Part shown: positions 27,296 through 37,876 of the stretch, piece by piece
Layout: each line of letters begins with the position of its first letter
How positions within the stretch are numbered: the stretch's first letter is position 1
Assembly: GCF_002847015.1 (NCBI RefSeq)
Contig: NZ_CP025085.1
Span: forward strand, 558,001 to 622,000
Reading direction: 5' to 3'
Source of the DNA: Prodigiosinella confusarubida
Lineage (GTDB): Bacteria; Pseudomonadota; Gammaproteobacteria; Enterobacterales; Enterobacteriaceae
Length of the DNA stretch: 64,000 bases
Position numbers and translations under genes: made by a program
Notes under the pieces: generated by a model
What the model saw: the letters and a program-made list of their open reading frames with translations, nothing else
What the model was told of the DNA's origin: nothing
Database searches by the model: none

Positions 27296-27967
27296 GGATT
27301 TCTCCTGTTTAGTAATTCTTGCAGGTTTTAAATTAGTATGAATATACTAGAATGAATATTCAACCTAATAAGGGTGGTAGTAATATTTGCTTTTCTTCGC
27401 CCTGTTTGGACAAGTTTAACCATATGACTAATGCTGGCACTCTCACTGGACACGATCGCTCTCTGCATCCACTCAGGGACGGTTTTCATGAGGAGTGTAA
27501 CGTTAACGTTAAGAGAATTAAATGTCACGCTCACTTCAAAGCTTCATGGTCCACAACATCTCATTGAGTAGCTGAAATAAAGCATCAGATCAGGGGGTAT
27601 TTCAAAAACACTTATTCCACAAGGATAGCATGGTCAATGTGGGACACACTGTACAAGATCAATCTCACATTTTGCCAAGACAAGCTAGCAAGAGAGTGAT
27701 GGTTTCTTTATTACGGTCGGTAAGGTATCTCCTACCCCAAAGCCGTAAGTAGGTCATTGGGGACTATGCCTATCGCAACCGTATTGGCGATTTTTGATAT
27801 TCCACGGTTTAACGTTTTGATTGCGAGTTGGTTCAGTAAAGAGAAAAAACGCATTAATAAAGTAGAACATCCCGGAGGCCTGACGAAGCAATGTGCGTTG
27901 GGCTAGCAAGCATAATTCTCGCTATTAAATCAAAAAGTTATTGAGTTAATGTTGGGGAGATTAATCA
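27296..27967. other. Intergenic region between the two TetR-family genes
   Basis: These 672 bases hold the operator-like site near 27355 and an AACGTTAACGTT palindrome near 27500. A 46-codon reading frame at 27766-27906 (MPIATVLAIFDIPRFNVLIA...) could not be assigned. A GGGGAGA ribosome site stands seven bases before the GTG of the second regulator. No longer gene is supported. Confidence 0.4.
27347..27364. promoter_or_regulatory. Operator-like site upstream of the TetR gene
   Basis: CTAGAATGAATATTCAAC carries the dyad GAAT-n4-ATTC and agrees at 13 of 18 positions with TTAGAATAAACATTCTAA at 29165-29182 in front of the efflux operon. Occurrence in front of both promoters suggests one repressor acting on both. 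Confidence 0.55.
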
Positions 27968-28609
27968 GTGGTAAAACGCAAAAAAGTCGCAGCGGAAGAG
28001 ACTCGCGAGCAGATCCTTGACGCTGCCGAGCAATGTTTCCGAGATGTGGGAGTGGCGCGCACTACACTACAGATGATCGCTGTACGGGCCGGTTGTACCC
28101 GTGGGGCCATATACTGGCATTTTACTGAAAAACAAGATCTTTTACGAGAGATCATAAACAGGGTGCCTCTGTTGCTGTTCAGCCAGTTGGAGAGGATATG
28201 CGTGGCCGCTAAGCCTGTAGCTGAGTTACATCGTTGCCTCACTCGCAATTTGGAGGACATTCAAAACGACAGGCATCTACGTAATGTGGTCGAGATTATG
28301 ATCTTCAGAGGTGAATGCTTTGAAGAAACAAACAATGCATTCTTAGCGGGGAAAGAGGGTGACAATAAGTTTTTGCAACTGCTGGTCAGTATTTTCGATT
28401 CTGGTAAAGCGCGGGGAGAGATTAAAACCACCATCCCGACGAAGACGCTGGCTTGTCTGACGTTCTTCGTTTTCACCGGTGCGCTGAAGTCTTGCATTTT
28501 GATGCCGCCGGACTGTTGGGCGGTCCAGGAAGGTCAATCTGTACTACAATTTGTATTCGATATTGCCCATGAAAATACCAAGACATGTCATCGCGGTAAT
28601 GTTGGATAA
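27968..28609 (+). CDS. TetR/AcrR-family repressor
   Basis: A 213-residue regulator starting with GTG at 27968, seven bases after GGGGAGA. AAEQCFRDVGVARTTLQMIA and AGCTRGAIYWHFTEKQDLL form the AcrR-type helix-turn-helix, very like the AcrR/TtgR/MtrR group that controls RND pumps; the C-terminal domain (LRNVVEIMIFRGECFEE...) also fits that group. It is in the same direction as the efflux operon and 600 bases before it, so it is the second candidate repressor of the pump. Confidence 0.88.
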   Translation: MVKRKKVAAEETREQILDAAEQCFRDVGVARTTLQMIAVRAGCTRGAIYWHFTEKQDLLREIINRVPLLLFSQLERICVAAKPVAELHRCLTRNLEDIQNDRHLRNVVEIMIFRGECFEETNNAFLAGKEGDNKFLQLLVSIFDSGKARGEIKTTIPTKTLACLTFFVFTGALKSCILMPPDCWAVQEGQSVLQFVFDIAHENTKTCHRGNVG

Positions 28610-29206
28610 AAGCGATTTATCCATTGACCGGGTGATGCTTTCTTCTGTGCCCGGCTACCTTCAACCCACAGGCCGGTTCCGTTTGTGTATGTTATAAGCG
28701 AGTGACGGGCTGACATGATGCCGATGAGATAATAAGCGAAGCTGTTTTCGGCGTGAGGCAAAAAGGTTCGTTTATTCCGATTGTTGGGCCCAGGGCGGCT
28801 TCGCTTTTACGACCGAAATGCCGCTGGTGGACATTTTTCAACGTTTCTTCCCGTTGCTGGGTCAGTGCCTTGTTTGCTGTCAATTTCGCGCAACGGTCAT
28901 TTCGTTTTACCTGCCATCCAATGACATTTTAAGCCGCTTCCCAAGCCGATCATCCCGTTTTTTGTTTGCGCCATATGACGACTCTGGCTCTACAAACGAT
29001 CAGGGTTTGAAGGCCCGCAATTGTCATTTCTGCAGTGAGCTGTGGCCACTATGAAAGGCGATGTGGATGACGTTACTGCGCCAATTCACCAAGGATTTTT
29101 ACATTTGGTAACTATTTTTTTTGTGCTTCGACACTTATTGACGCAACATGATGTTGCACACAACTTAGAATAAACATTCTAATTTCTTTGGGGTAATATA
29201 TTCATT
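28610..29206. other. Intergenic region before the RND efflux operon
   Basis: I see no convincing gene in these 597 bases. The frames are broken by stops on both strands. The last 50 bases contain the operator-like dyad and the A+T-rich promoter region of the pump. The middle part looks like decayed coding sequence of unknown origin. Confidence 0.4.
29165..29182. promoter_or_regulatory. Perfect dyad operator in the efflux operon promoter
   Basis: TTAGAAT-AAAC-ATTCTAA is a perfect 7-base inverted repeat ending 24 bases before the adaptor ATG, a normal place for a TetR-type repressor to block RNA polymerase. See the related site at 27347-27364. Confidence 0.7.
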
Positions 29207-30340
29207 ATGCGGTATACATTATCAGTACTTTTTCTGAGCATGCTGCTGATCGCCTGCGATCGTTCTACCAACAATGGGGCGCCAGCAGCACCGGTGCCTC
29301 ATGTTAGCGTTGTAACGCTTAAAACCCAGCCCATAACCTTGTTCGCAAGTCTGCCCGGCCGCACAACCGCGGTACGCAGCGCTGAAGTGCGGCCGCAGGT
29401 GGATGGCATTATTCTTAAACGACTGTTTACCGAAGGTACCGAGGTCAAGGCCGGTCAACAGCTGTATCAGATCGATCCCGCCAGCTATCAGGCCGCTTAT
29501 GACAAAGCGGTAGCGACTTATATTAACGCCGAATCAGTGGTCAAGCGCTACAAGCCACTCGCCGCCGCCCACGCGGTGAGCGCCCAGACTTATGACGACG
29601 CGGTGGCTACCGCCGCCGAAGCCAAGGCCGATGTGCAAACCGCGCGCGTGAATCTGGAATACACTAAGGTTCGTGCACCGATATCCGGACGCATCGGTCG
29701 TTCACTCTTTACCGAGGGGGCCTTGGTCACCAATGGCCAGAGTAGCTATCTCACCACCATCTCCCAGCTTGATCCGATCTATGTCGACGTCAGTGAGTCA
29801 TCACTGGAACTGCTGCGCCTGCGGCGTGCGCTGAGAGAGGGAAAGCTAAAAGCGCCGAGTAACCATGAGGCTGCGGTGCGACTTATACTTGAAGATGGCA
29901 GCAGTTATAACCAGGAAGGACGGTTAGATTTCTCCGAAGTGACCGTGGATGAAGGCACCGGCTCGGTCACGTTGCGCGCCACTTTCCCTAACCCACATCA
30001 TGTCCTGCTTCCCGGCATGTTCGTCCATGCCCGTCTGGTGCAAGGCGTTCAGGAAGAGGGCATTCTGGCACCTCAAGAGGCCATCGGCCATGACATCAAG
30101 GGCCGTCCTTATGCCTATGTAGTCAAAACTGACAACACTGTCGAGCAACGTTATATCACTACAGGTGAGATGAGCAATGGTCAGTGGCAGGTCACCAGTG
30201 GCCTCAGTGCTGGTGAAAAAGTGGTCACTGAAGGCATCCAGAATATCCATACTGGCATGAAAGTTTCCTCCAGCGAGCAGAGCAAGACGGATGATTCCAA
30301 TACCGTCCAATTATCCATGACCGATCCGTCGGCGCAATAA
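29207..30340 (+). CDS. RND efflux periplasmic adaptor (AcrA/MexA-like)
   Basis: A 377-residue membrane fusion lipoprotein: lipobox LLIAC (Cys17), then the biotinyl-lipoyl half motifs [20 protein letters not shown] and [20 protein letters not shown] around an alpha-helical hairpin ([20 protein letters not shown]). A beta-barrel and membrane-proximal domain follow. The pattern is that of AcrA/MexA adaptors that bridge an AcrB-type pump to a TolC/OprM channel. It is the first gene of a three-gene operon. Base composition looks richer in G+C than the pst or ape genes, which hints at transfer. The drug range cannot be told from sequence. Confidence 0.93.
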   Translation: MRYTLSVLFLSMLLIACDRSTNNGAPAAPVPHVSVVTLKTQPITLFASLPGRTTAVRSAEVRPQVDGIILKRLFTEGTEVKAGQQLYQIDPASYQAAYDKAVATYINAESVVKRYKPLAAAHAVSAQTYDDAVATAAEAKADVQTARVNLEYTKVRAPISGRIGRSLFTEGALVTNGQSSYLTTISQLDPIYVDVSESSLELLRLRRALREGKLKAPSNHEAAVRLILEDGSSYNQEGRLDFSEVTVDEGTGSVTLRATFPNPHHVLLPGMFVHARLVQGVQEEGILAPQEAIGHDIKGRPYAYVVKTDNTVEQRYITTGEMSNGQWQVTSGLSAGEKVVTEGIQNIHTGMKVSSSEQSKTDDSNTVQLSMTDPSAQ

Positions 30341-30350
30341 GGGGCTATTG

Positions 30351-33300
30351 ATGTCAAAGTTCTTTATCGAACGCCCAATTTTCGCCTGGGTGATCGCCAT
30401 TGTGGTGATGTTGGCGGGGGTGCTCTCTATCCTCGATCTTCCGATCAACCAGTACCCAAACATCGCGCCGCCGGCGATTCAGGTGTCGGTAACCTATCCA
30501 GGGGCTAGCGCCGAGACAGTACAAAAAACAGTAGTACAGGTGATAGAGCAGCAGCTCAACGGTATTGACAACCTGCGCTACATTGAATCCAGCAGCAGCA
30601 GCGATGGCAGCGCTAGCATTATTGTTACCTTCGATCAGGGCACTGATCCGGATATCGCCCAGGTACAGGTGCAGAACAAGGTGTCCCTGGCGGAATCGCA
30701 GTTGCCGACCGAAGCCACAGAACAGGGTATCCGGGTAGCGAAATACCAGTCTAACTTCATGATGGTCGTTAGCTTGATTTCCACCGACGGTAAAATGACT
30801 GACGCTGACTTAGGCAACCTTTTGGTCTCCAAACTGGAAGATCCCATCGTGCGTACCAAGGGGGTGGGCGACTTTCTGGTTATGGGGGCGGAATACGCCA
30901 TGCGTATCTGGCTGGACCCGGCGAAACTGTATAAGTATTCATTGGTACCAAGCGACATTAGCACCGCAATTTCGCAGCAAAACGTCCAGGTGTCTTCAGG
31001 CAAACTGGGTGGTTTACCGACAGTGGCAAATGCTAAATTCAGCGCCACCATTATTGGCAAAACCCGGCTGGAAACAGTGCAGCAATTCCAAAATATCTTG
31101 CTGAAGGTCAACAGCGACGGATCACAAGTGCGGCTCAAGGATGTTGCGACGGTCGATCTCGGACCGGAGAGCTACAGCATTTCTTCCACTTTTGACGGCA
31201 AGCCCTCCACCGGTATTGCACTGCGTCTCGCGAGCGGGGCTAACTTGCTCGACACTGCTAATGCAGTGCGCGCTACCCTTACTGGCCTTGAGTCTTCTTT
31301 GCCGGAAGGCGTGAAGATTGAATTTCCGTACGATACCTCGCCAGTGGTCAGCGCTTCCATTGAGGAAGTGGTTAAGACGTTATTGGAAGCCATCGTGTTG
31401 GTGTTCATGGTGATGCTGCTGTTCCTGCAGAATCTGCGTGCCACTCTGGTCACCACCATGGTGGTGCCGGTTGTGCTGCTCGGCACTTTCGGCATACTGT
31501 TTGCCTGCGGTTACTCTATCAACACACTCACCATGTTCGGTATGGTGCTGGCAATAGGCTTGCTGGTAGATGATGCCATCGTGGTAGTGGAAAACGTTGA
31601 ACGCGTAATGCACGATGAGAAATTGGGGCCGAAGGAAGCCACTATCAAATCGATGCAGCAGATCCAAGGGGCCTTATTCGGCATCGCCATGGTGCTGTCG
31701 GCGGTACTGGTGCCGATGGCGTTCTTCAGCGGCTCCACCGGTATCATCTACCGTCAGTTCTCCATAACCATCGTATCGGCGATGGCGTTGTCTGTGTTGA
31801 TGGCGTTGATTTTCACCCCAGCGCTGTGTGCCACGATACTCAAACCATCGGCCGGTGAACGATCAACCACCGGCTTCTCCGGTGCTTTTAACCGCATGTT
31901 TGATCGCGGGACAGTGAATTATACCCGCGGTGTCGGCCATGTCATCAGTAAGCGCTCACTGTTCCTACTACTGTATTTGATTATCGTCGGGACTACCGGC
32001 TACCTATTTACTCGCGTGCCGACGACATTTCTACCCGATGAAGACCAGGCTACCTTGATGCTCCAGGTTAGCCTTCCAGCCAATGCTTCTGCCGAACGCA
32101 CTCAGCAAGTTGTGCAAAAGGTCAAGGACTATCTGCTGACCGATGAGAAGGATATCGTCAGCTCGGTATTTGCTGCCAACGGCTTTAGCTTCGCCGGTCG
32201 CGGTCAGAACACGGCTATGGCCTTCGTGCGTCTCAAAGACTGGAGCGAGCGCCCTAAAGCCAGCCAAAGCGTTCAGGCGCTGGCGGGGCGCATCATGCAA
32301 CATTTCGCTACGCTGAAACAGGGTCAGGTTATTGCGCTCGTGCCGCCGGCGGTGATGGAGCTCGGCAACGCCACCGGCTTCGACTTTTATCTCCAGGATA
32401 CTAACAGTCAGGGGCATGATGCACTGGTGGCCGCGATGAATCAGTTCCTGTCGATGGCCCGACAGGATCCTCGGTTGTCCATGGTCCGCCATAACGGTAT
32501 GGAGGATGAACCGCAATACCACCTGGTGATCGACGACGAGCGAGCTCGTGCGCTTGGGCTCAGTCTGGAGGATATCAATGACACACTGTCCACTGCCTGG
32601 GGCTCCAGCTATGTTAACCAGTTCATGTACCAGGGACGGGTCAAGGACGTCTATCTACAAGGTAAAGCCACTTCGCGCGTGACGCCGGAGGATCTCAATC
32701 AGTGGTACTTCCGTAACAGCAGCAACCAGATGGTGCCGTACTCGGCGTTCGGTAGTGGTAAATGGGGCTATGGTTCGCCTCGCTTTGAGCGCTTCAACGG
32801 TCTGTCGGCGGTGGAAATCATGGGGTCGCCTGCGGCTGGCTACAGTTCCGGCGATGCGGTGAAAGCGGTGGATGAAATTGCCGCCAAACTGCCTAAAGGT
32901 TTCCGTGTTCAATGGCATGGCCTGTCCTATGAGGAGCAAAGCGCCGGTTCCCAGACTACCGCGCTATATACTCTTTCGGTGCTGATGGTGTTTTTGTGTC
33001 TGGCAGCGCTGTACGAGAGCTGGTCGATTCCGTTCTCGGTATTGCTGGTAGTGCCGCTTGGGGTGCTCGGCACCATCGGCGCGGTGCTGCTGCGCGGACT
33101 GTCCAATGATGTATTTTTCCAGGTGGGTCTGCTGACCACCGTCGGGCTTGCGGCCAAGAACGCTATTCTGATCGTCGAATTTGCCAAGGAATTGCATGAA
33201 CGGGACGGCAAAGATATCGTCGAGGCCGCTATTGATGCTGCACGTCTGCGTATCCGGCCCATCATCATGACTTCAATGGCATTCGTGCTCGGGGTACTAC

Positions 33301-33488
33301 CGCTGACCATTTCCCACGGCGCCGGCGCCGGCAGTCAGCACTCGATCGGCACCGCTGTTGCTGGTGGTATGATCACCGCTACCTTCCTGGCCATTTTCTT
33401 TGTACCGATGTTTTATGTTGTCGTGGTGCGTCTGTTTGACCGCCGACGGACCAAAACGCCGGCCACCGAGGTGCAACAACATGATTGA
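30351..33488 (+). CDS. RND multidrug efflux transporter (AcrB/MexB-like)
   Basis: A 1045-residue inner-membrane proton/drug antiporter of the HAE1 family, near AcrB length (1049). It starts [20 protein letters not shown]. The proton-relay aspartates are in [13 protein letters not shown] and the Lys partner in [13 protein letters not shown]; the porter domain contains [10 protein letters not shown]. The C-terminal end is hydrophobic then basic. A TTG at 30348 is a weaker start. The stop overlaps the channel gene by eight bases, so all three pump parts come from one mRNA. Confidence 0.95.
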   Translation: MSKFFIERPIFAWVIAIVVMLAGVLSILDLPINQYPNIAPPAIQVSVTYPGASAETVQKTVVQVIEQQLNGIDNLRYIESSSSSDGSASIIVTFDQGTDPDIAQVQVQNKVSLAESQLPTEATEQGIRVAKYQSNFMMVVSLISTDGKMTDADLGNLLVSKLEDPIVRTKGVGDFLVMGAEYAMRIWLDPAKLYKYSLVPSDISTAISQQNVQVSSGKLGGLPTVANAKFSATIIGKTRLETVQQFQNILLKVNSDGSQVRLKDVATVDLGPESYSISSTFDGKPSTGIALRLASGANLLDTANAVRATLTGLESSLPEGVKIEFPYDTSPVVSASIEEVVKTLLEAIVLVFMVMLLFLQNLRATLVTTMVVPVVLLGTFGILFACGYSINTLTMFGMVLAIGLLVDDAIVVVENVERVMHDEKLGPKEATIKSMQQIQGALFGIAMVLSAVLVPMAFFSGSTGIIYRQFSITIVSAMALSVLMALIFTPALCATILKPSAGERSTTGFSGAFNRMFDRGTVNYTRGVGHVISKRSLFLLLYLIIVGTTGYLFTRVPTTFLPDEDQATLMLQVSLPANASAERTQQVVQKVKDYLLTDEKDIVSSVFAANGFSFAGRGQNTAMAFVRLKDWSERPKASQSVQALAGRIMQHFATLKQGQVIALVPPAVMELGNATGFDFYLQDTNSQGHDALVAAMNQFLSMARQDPRLSMVRHNGMEDEPQYHLVIDDERARALGLSLEDINDTLSTAWGSSYVNQFMYQGRVKDVYLQGKATSRVTPEDLNQWYFRNSSNQMVPYSAFGSGKWGYGSPRFERFNGLSAVEIMGSPAAGYSSGDAVKAVDEIAAKLPKGFRVQWHGLSYEEQSAGSQTTALYTLSVLMVFLCLAALYESWSIPFSVLLVVPLGVLGTIGAVLLRGLSNDVFFQVGLLTTVGLAAKNAILIVEFAKELHERDGKDIVEAAIDAARLRIRPIIMTSMAFVLGVLPLTISHGAGAGSQHSIGTAVAGGMITATFLAIFFVPMFYVVVVRLFDRRRTKTPATEVQQHD

Positions 33489-34905
33489 TCACAGTAAGAC
33501 ATACGCGCGGAACGTGATGATCCCGGCGCTTCTGGCACTGACTATTACCGGTTGCAGCCTGCAGCCTGAATATAAACGACCAGCGCTACCGGTCACTAAC
33601 CACTATTGGGAAAGCACCATCAATGGCGGCACTAGCGCGTCGGATTTAGGTTGGCGGCAATTTTTTACCGAGCCAGAGTTGCGTCAACTGATCCAGTTGG
33701 CGCTAGACAATAATCGCGACTTACGGGTGGCGGCGCTGAATGTCGAAAGCGACCAGGCTCAATTTCGCGTCGAGCGCGCAGCACTCATGCCGACAGTGAG
33801 TGCCGGAGCCGATATGACCTCGGCGCACGTGCCTGGTAATCTGTACAGCACCAAGAGCACCGGACCGGCGACCTATCAACAGTATGAGGCCAATCTGGGC
33901 GTGACATCATGGGAGCTGGACTTCTTCGGCCGAGTGCGTAGCTTGCGCGACCAGGCGCTGGAAACCTATCTGTCCACCGAGGCAACGGCCAAAGCCACGC
34001 GTATCAGTCTGATGGCAGAGGTCGCTTCAGACTATATGACGTTATGCGCCGACAGCGATTTGCTGCGCCTGGCACACCAGACCGTCGATAGCCAACGCGC
34101 CTCCTACGAACTGACCAAGAGGAGCTACGACAATGGGGCCAGCACCGAGCAGGATTTGGCGCAGGCCGAAACCACTGTCAGAAGCGCTGAAGCCGATGTG
34201 GCGCAATATGCCAGGCAGGTACGTCAGGATGCCGACGCGCTGCGGTTGTTGCTGGGAACTGAATTGCCCGCCGGTTTGGTGAAACAGGCACGGCTGGACC
34301 GTGACTGGCACTTTCCGGATCTGCCAGTCGGCCTGCCGTCGGAGCTGTTGACCCGCCGGCCGGATATCGTCGCTGCCGAACATACCCTTAAAGCGGCCAA
34401 TGCCAATATCGGCGCGGCGCGTGCGGCGTTCTTCCCTACCATTAGCCTGACGGCGTCCGGCGGTTCGGCCTCGTCGAGCCTGGGTCATCTGCTGGAAGGC
34501 GGCACCGCGGCCTGGTCGTTCGTGCCCAGTATCAGCGTGCCGATTTTCGACGGCGGCAAGAACCGCGCTAATCTGGATATTGCCAAGGTATCAAAGCGGA
34601 TCGATGTGGCCAACTATGAGAAGACTATTCAGACAGCGTTCAAGGAGGTTTCAGATGCGCTGGCTGGACGGGCTACCTATAAGGACGAATTGACCGCGCG
34701 CATCCAGGATACCAACGCTAACCAGCGTAACTACGATCTGTCCCAGATGCGTTTTCGCGCTGGCGTGGACAATTACCTGAATGTGCTGGTTGCCCAACGT
34801 TCACTATATCAGGCCCAACAGAGTCAGATCACGACTCGACTCAACGAACTGAACCAGCAGATCACGCTGTATAAGGTGCTGGGTGGAGGCTGGAAAGCAG
34901 ACTAA
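33481..34905 (+). CDS. RND efflux outer-membrane channel (OprM/NodT family)
   Basis: A 474-residue lipoprotein precursor with lipobox TITGC (Cys25) followed by [12 protein letters not shown], the typical OprM start. Two outer-membrane efflux repeats follow, including [60 protein letters not shown] and [14 protein letters not shown]. It supplies the pump with its own outer-membrane exit instead of relying on TolC. It overlaps the transporter stop. An upstream in-frame extension lies wholly in the transporter gene and is rejected. Confidence 0.94.
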   Translation: MIDHSKTYARNVMIPALLALTITGCSLQPEYKRPALPVTNHYWESTINGGTSASDLGWRQFFTEPELRQLIQLALDNNRDLRVAALNVESDQAQFRVERAALMPTVSAGADMTSAHVPGNLYSTKSTGPATYQQYEANLGVTSWELDFFGRVRSLRDQALETYLSTEATAKATRISLMAEVASDYMTLCADSDLLRLAHQTVDSQRASYELTKRSYDNGASTEQDLAQAETTVRSAEADVAQYARQVRQDADALRLLLGTELPAGLVKQARLDRDWHFPDLPVGLPSELLTRRPDIVAAEHTLKAANANIGAARAAFFPTISLTASGGSASSSLGHLLEGGTAAWSFVPSISVPIFDGGKNRANLDIAKVSKRIDVANYEKTIQTAFKEVSDALAGRATYKDELTARIQDTNANQRNYDLSQMRFRAGVDNYLNVLVAQRSLYQAQQSQITTRLNELNQQITLYKVLGGGWKAD

Positions 34906-34921
34906 GGACTCTCTGCACAAC

Positions 34922-34952
34922 GCGGCGTCGGCTACGATTAGGCCGGCGCCGC
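34922..34952 (+). terminator. G+C-rich hairpin after the efflux operon
   Basis: GCGGCGTCGGC pairs with GCCGGCGCCGC around a short loop, about 17 bases after the last stop. The following CACGTCTTTCAT has only a poor T tract, so termination may be weak. Confidence 0.5.
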
Positions 34953-35116
34953 CACGTCTTTCATATTACAAAGGATTGTCGGCTGTGATTAACGCTGTAA
35001 TAAAGAGAAAATAATAGGTTAACCATCATTCAGGTCGGGTTTCTCTGGTCATTTCATATAATATTCTCTAAATAATTAAACTTACAAAACTAATAACATT
35101 CTATTGCTTTTAAATA

Positions 35117-35141
35117 GTGCATCTTAATGTTTAAGGTGCAC
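35117..35141. promoter_or_regulatory. 25-base near-perfect palindrome, likely operator of the transporter operon
   Basis: GTGCATCTTAA-TGT-TTAAGGTGCAC has 11-base arms with a single mismatch. It lies in the A+T-rich upstream region 213 bases before the binding-protein start and is not a terminator. The cognate protein is unknown; the LysR gene at 42338 and the Lrp gene at 44729 are local candidates. Confidence 0.55.
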
Positions 35142-35353
35142 TGCAATTGTACTTTTATCGGAAAGTAATTCTTATATCAATTAAACTGAGATTTAATTTT
35201 TTACGCGGAGTTGATAAATAAAGCATGCCGCGACTATGGTTTCTTATTTTGAGAAACCTATTGCCTAAAATCAGTAAGGATATAAATCATCGATTGGCTT
35301 CAGTCTTGCAACCCATAGGGTATGGCTTATTCATTGATGGTACGGAGAATAAC

Positions 35354-36889
35354 ATGACTGGCTCCCTGGCAAGACAAATAAGGAAATATACTTTATTATC
35401 CGCATTACTGATGGGCTTTGCTGCATACAGCTATGCGGGAAAACAGAATGATACTTTAGTTTATGCCTCGGACAGTGAGGTGGATAATGTTAGCCCTTAT
35501 CATAATAACCTGCGAGAAGGTGTAATTATTTCCCACCTGGTATGGGATACGCTGATTTATCGTGATCCTGAAACCGGTAAATATCTTCCCGAATTGGCTT
35601 CATCATGGAAATGGGAATCCCCCGTAACATTGGTCCTGCATTTACGTAAAGGCGTTAAATTCCATAACGGTGATGACTTTACGGCTGACGATGTCGTTTA
35701 TACATTCAATAATATTGCGGGTGATAATACTGCCTCGGTTATGCCACAGAGTGTTGACTGGATTAAGAACACCGAGAAAATTGATGATTACACGGTAAAA
35801 CTCCACCTTAAAAAACCCTTCCCGGCGGCACTGGAATATCTGTCTGGTCCAACACCTATCTATCCTGCTAAATATTATCAACGGGTTAAATTATCTGGTT
35901 TCAGTAAAGCGCCTGTTGGCACTGGCCCCTATAAAATTACCAAAGTGATACCGGGGCAAGGCATCACGATGGAAAAGAATACCCAGTACTTTAAGGACAG
36001 CCCGGTTGGGCAACCCAAAATCGGCAAACTGGTATTTGTGGCAATCAGCGATCCGGAAACCCGGCTGGCTCAACTGATGACCGGACAGGTTGACTGGATC
36101 TGGCGGGTGCCTGCCGACCAGATGGCTTCGCTGGCGGCCATGCCTAACATCACAGTGAAGAGCGGCGAAACCATGCGAGTTGGTTTTCTGGCGTTGAATA
36201 TTCACGCTAACGGACCAGAAGGCAAGCCTTTCAAGGATCTGCGCGTCCGTCAGGCGGTGAACTATGCCATTAACCGCAAGGCTATTGTCGATAATCTGGT
36301 GCGCGGCGGCAGTCGGCCCGTTTATTCCGCCTGTTTCTATGCGCAAACCGCGTGTAACACCAGCGATGTCATTAAGTATGAATACAACCCGGAAAAAGCC
36401 CGGCAACTACTGGCAGAAGCGGGATATCCCCATGGTTTTGATACGGATATCTGGGCCTATCGTGATCGGGACTACGTCGAGGCGATCATTGGCGATTTAC
36501 GCAAGGTAGGTATCCGCGCCAGGCTGCATTATGTGAAATATACGGTACTGGCGGCGGATCTGATTTCTGGCAAGGCACCGATGGCGATGCGTACCTGGGG
36601 CTCTTTTTCCATCAACGACGCTTCGGCCTTTACCTCGCCATTTTTTGGCGGCAAAGGTGACGATATCTGGAAGGATGCCGAACTGACCAGCATGCTGGAA
36701 AAAGCTGATGAAACTATCGATCCGCAGCAGCGCAGCGCCATGTATGCGAAGGCGCTGGGCCGAATTTCCTCCCAGGCTTATCTGGCGCCTCTGTTCTCCT
36801 ATTCGACAAATTATGCGTATACCGCCGATCTGAACTTTGATAGCTGGCCGGATGAACTACCACGTTTTGTGATGTCCAGCTGGAAGTAA
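35354..36889 (+). CDS. Dipeptide/oligopeptide-type ABC transporter substrate-binding protein
   Basis: A 511-residue periplasmic binding protein of the SBP_bac_5 (DppA/OppA/NikA) family. The signal peptide ends at YSYA/GKQND. Family features: VWDTLIYRDPETGKYLPELA, LHLRKGVKFHNGDDFTADDV, and NYAINRKAIVDNLVRGG. The ATG at 35354 follows ACGGAGAATAAC; the longer in-frame version to 35225 has no ribosome site and would bury the signal peptide. It heads a five-gene importer operon with an M20 peptidase after it, which suggests a peptide or N-acyl amino acid ligand. The ligand cannot be read from sequence. Confidence 0.92.
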   Translation: MTGSLARQIRKYTLLSALLMGFAAYSYAGKQNDTLVYASDSEVDNVSPYHNNLREGVIISHLVWDTLIYRDPETGKYLPELASSWKWESPVTLVLHLRKGVKFHNGDDFTADDVVYTFNNIAGDNTASVMPQSVDWIKNTEKIDDYTVKLHLKKPFPAALEYLSGPTPIYPAKYYQRVKLSGFSKAPVGTGPYKITKVIPGQGITMEKNTQYFKDSPVGQPKIGKLVFVAISDPETRLAQLMTGQVDWIWRVPADQMASLAAMPNITVKSGETMRVGFLALNIHANGPEGKPFKDLRVRQAVNYAINRKAIVDNLVRGGSRPVYSACFYAQTACNTSDVIKYEYNPEKARQLLAEAGYPHGFDTDIWAYRDRDYVEAIIGDLRKVGIRARLHYVKYTVLAADLISGKAPMAMRTWGSFSINDASAFTSPFFGGKGDDIWKDAELTSMLEKADETIDPQQRSAMYAKALGRISSQAYLAPLFSYSTNYAYTADLNFDSWPDELPRFVMSSWK

Positions 36890-36949
36890 AACGCAACCGG
36901 GGATCGGTATCGATTCCCGCAGGTATCTGATGAGAATAAGGAACTGTTC

Positions 36950-37867
36950 ATGATTCTCTATATCTTACATCGGCTTCTGGTTGCGCTGGCGGTGTTGCTT
37001 ACCGTCGCGGTGGTCAGTTTTTCTCTTTTACACCTTTCTGGCGATTTGGCGGCAGCTATTGCCGGCCCGGACGCATCTTCTGAAGTGGTGGAGCGTATTC
37101 GTGTGCAATACGGATTGGATCAACCGTTAACCACGCAGTTTATACACTGGATGTGGGCGGCGTTGCATCTCGATTTCGGACGCTCTTTCTATTTTGAAAA
37201 TACGGTCATGGAACTGATTGAGCAGAGGATGCCCATCACACTCAAGCTCGGTGTGGTTTCTCTGTTGCTTGCACTGGTGGTGGCGATCCCTCTGGGTGTG
37301 CTGGCCGCGGTGTTCCGTGATACCTGGGTCGACAGATGTTCCATTTTCATTTCTGTGATCGGTCAGGCGATGCCGAATTTCTGGTTTGCTCTGATCCTCA
37401 TCCTGGTGTTTGCCGTTGGGCTGAAATGGCTGCCTGTGGCGGGGAACAGCAGTTGGCGGAATTTTGTCTTACCGGCGGTAGCACTGGGATATTACGCCAT
37501 GCCATCGCTGATGCGTCTGACGCGCTCTGGCATGTTGGATGTGTTGGGCGCGGATTATATCCGTACGGCGCGGGCAAAAGGGCTGAGTTCATTCAAGGTT
37601 ATCGTTAAACATGGTTTACGTAATGCCATCATTCCGGTGGTGGCACTGGCGACGGTTGAACTGGGGTTTATGTTGGGGGGATCGGTGGTGATTGAATCTA
37701 TCTTCGCACTACAAGGGCTGGGGCAACTGGCCTGGGACTCTATTTCCCGTAACGATTTTCCGGTGGTGCAGGCCATTGTGTTGATTATTTCCGTGTTTTA
37801 TATCGGGCTGACATTTTTGGCGGATGTCCTTAATGCGGCGTTAGATCCGCGTTTACGAACTCAATAA
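36950..37867 (+). CDS. Dipeptide-type ABC transporter permease (DppB-like)
   Basis: A 305-residue permease with six predicted spans, beginning MILYILHRLLVALAVLLTVA. The family hallmark YGLDQPLTTQFIHWM and the coupling loop DYIRTARAKGLSSFKVIVKH are present, ending LNAALDPRLRTQ. It is the first of two permeases; it follows the binding protein by 60 bases and precedes the partner by nine. Confidence 0.93.
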   Translation: MILYILHRLLVALAVLLTVAVVSFSLLHLSGDLAAAIAGPDASSEVVERIRVQYGLDQPLTTQFIHWMWAALHLDFGRSFYFENTVMELIEQRMPITLKLGVVSLLLALVVAIPLGVLAAVFRDTWVDRCSIFISVIGQAMPNFWFALILILVFAVGLKWLPVAGNSSWRNFVLPAVALGYYAMPSLMRLTRSGMLDVLGADYIRTARAKGLSSFKVIVKHGLRNAIIPVVALATVELGFMLGGSVVIESIFALQGLGQLAWDSISRNDFPVVQAIVLIISVFYIGLTFLADVLNAALDPRLRTQ

Positions 37868-37876
37868 GGAGCTTCC

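Larger units (their letters stand above)
34906..35353. other. Intergenic region before the dipeptide-type transporter
   Basis: These 448 bases hold the efflux hairpin, a very A+T-rich central part, and the 25-base palindrome at 35117-35141. The ACGGAGAATAAC ribosome site of the binding protein ends the region. No gene is supported. Confidence 0.5.

Noticed and set aside
28692-28883. Minus-strand frame with FGRKSEA, reminiscent of the IS66 TnpC N-terminal region
   Set aside because: The similarity is a few residues only, with no inverted repeats and no other transposase parts; not enough to call an insertion sequence.
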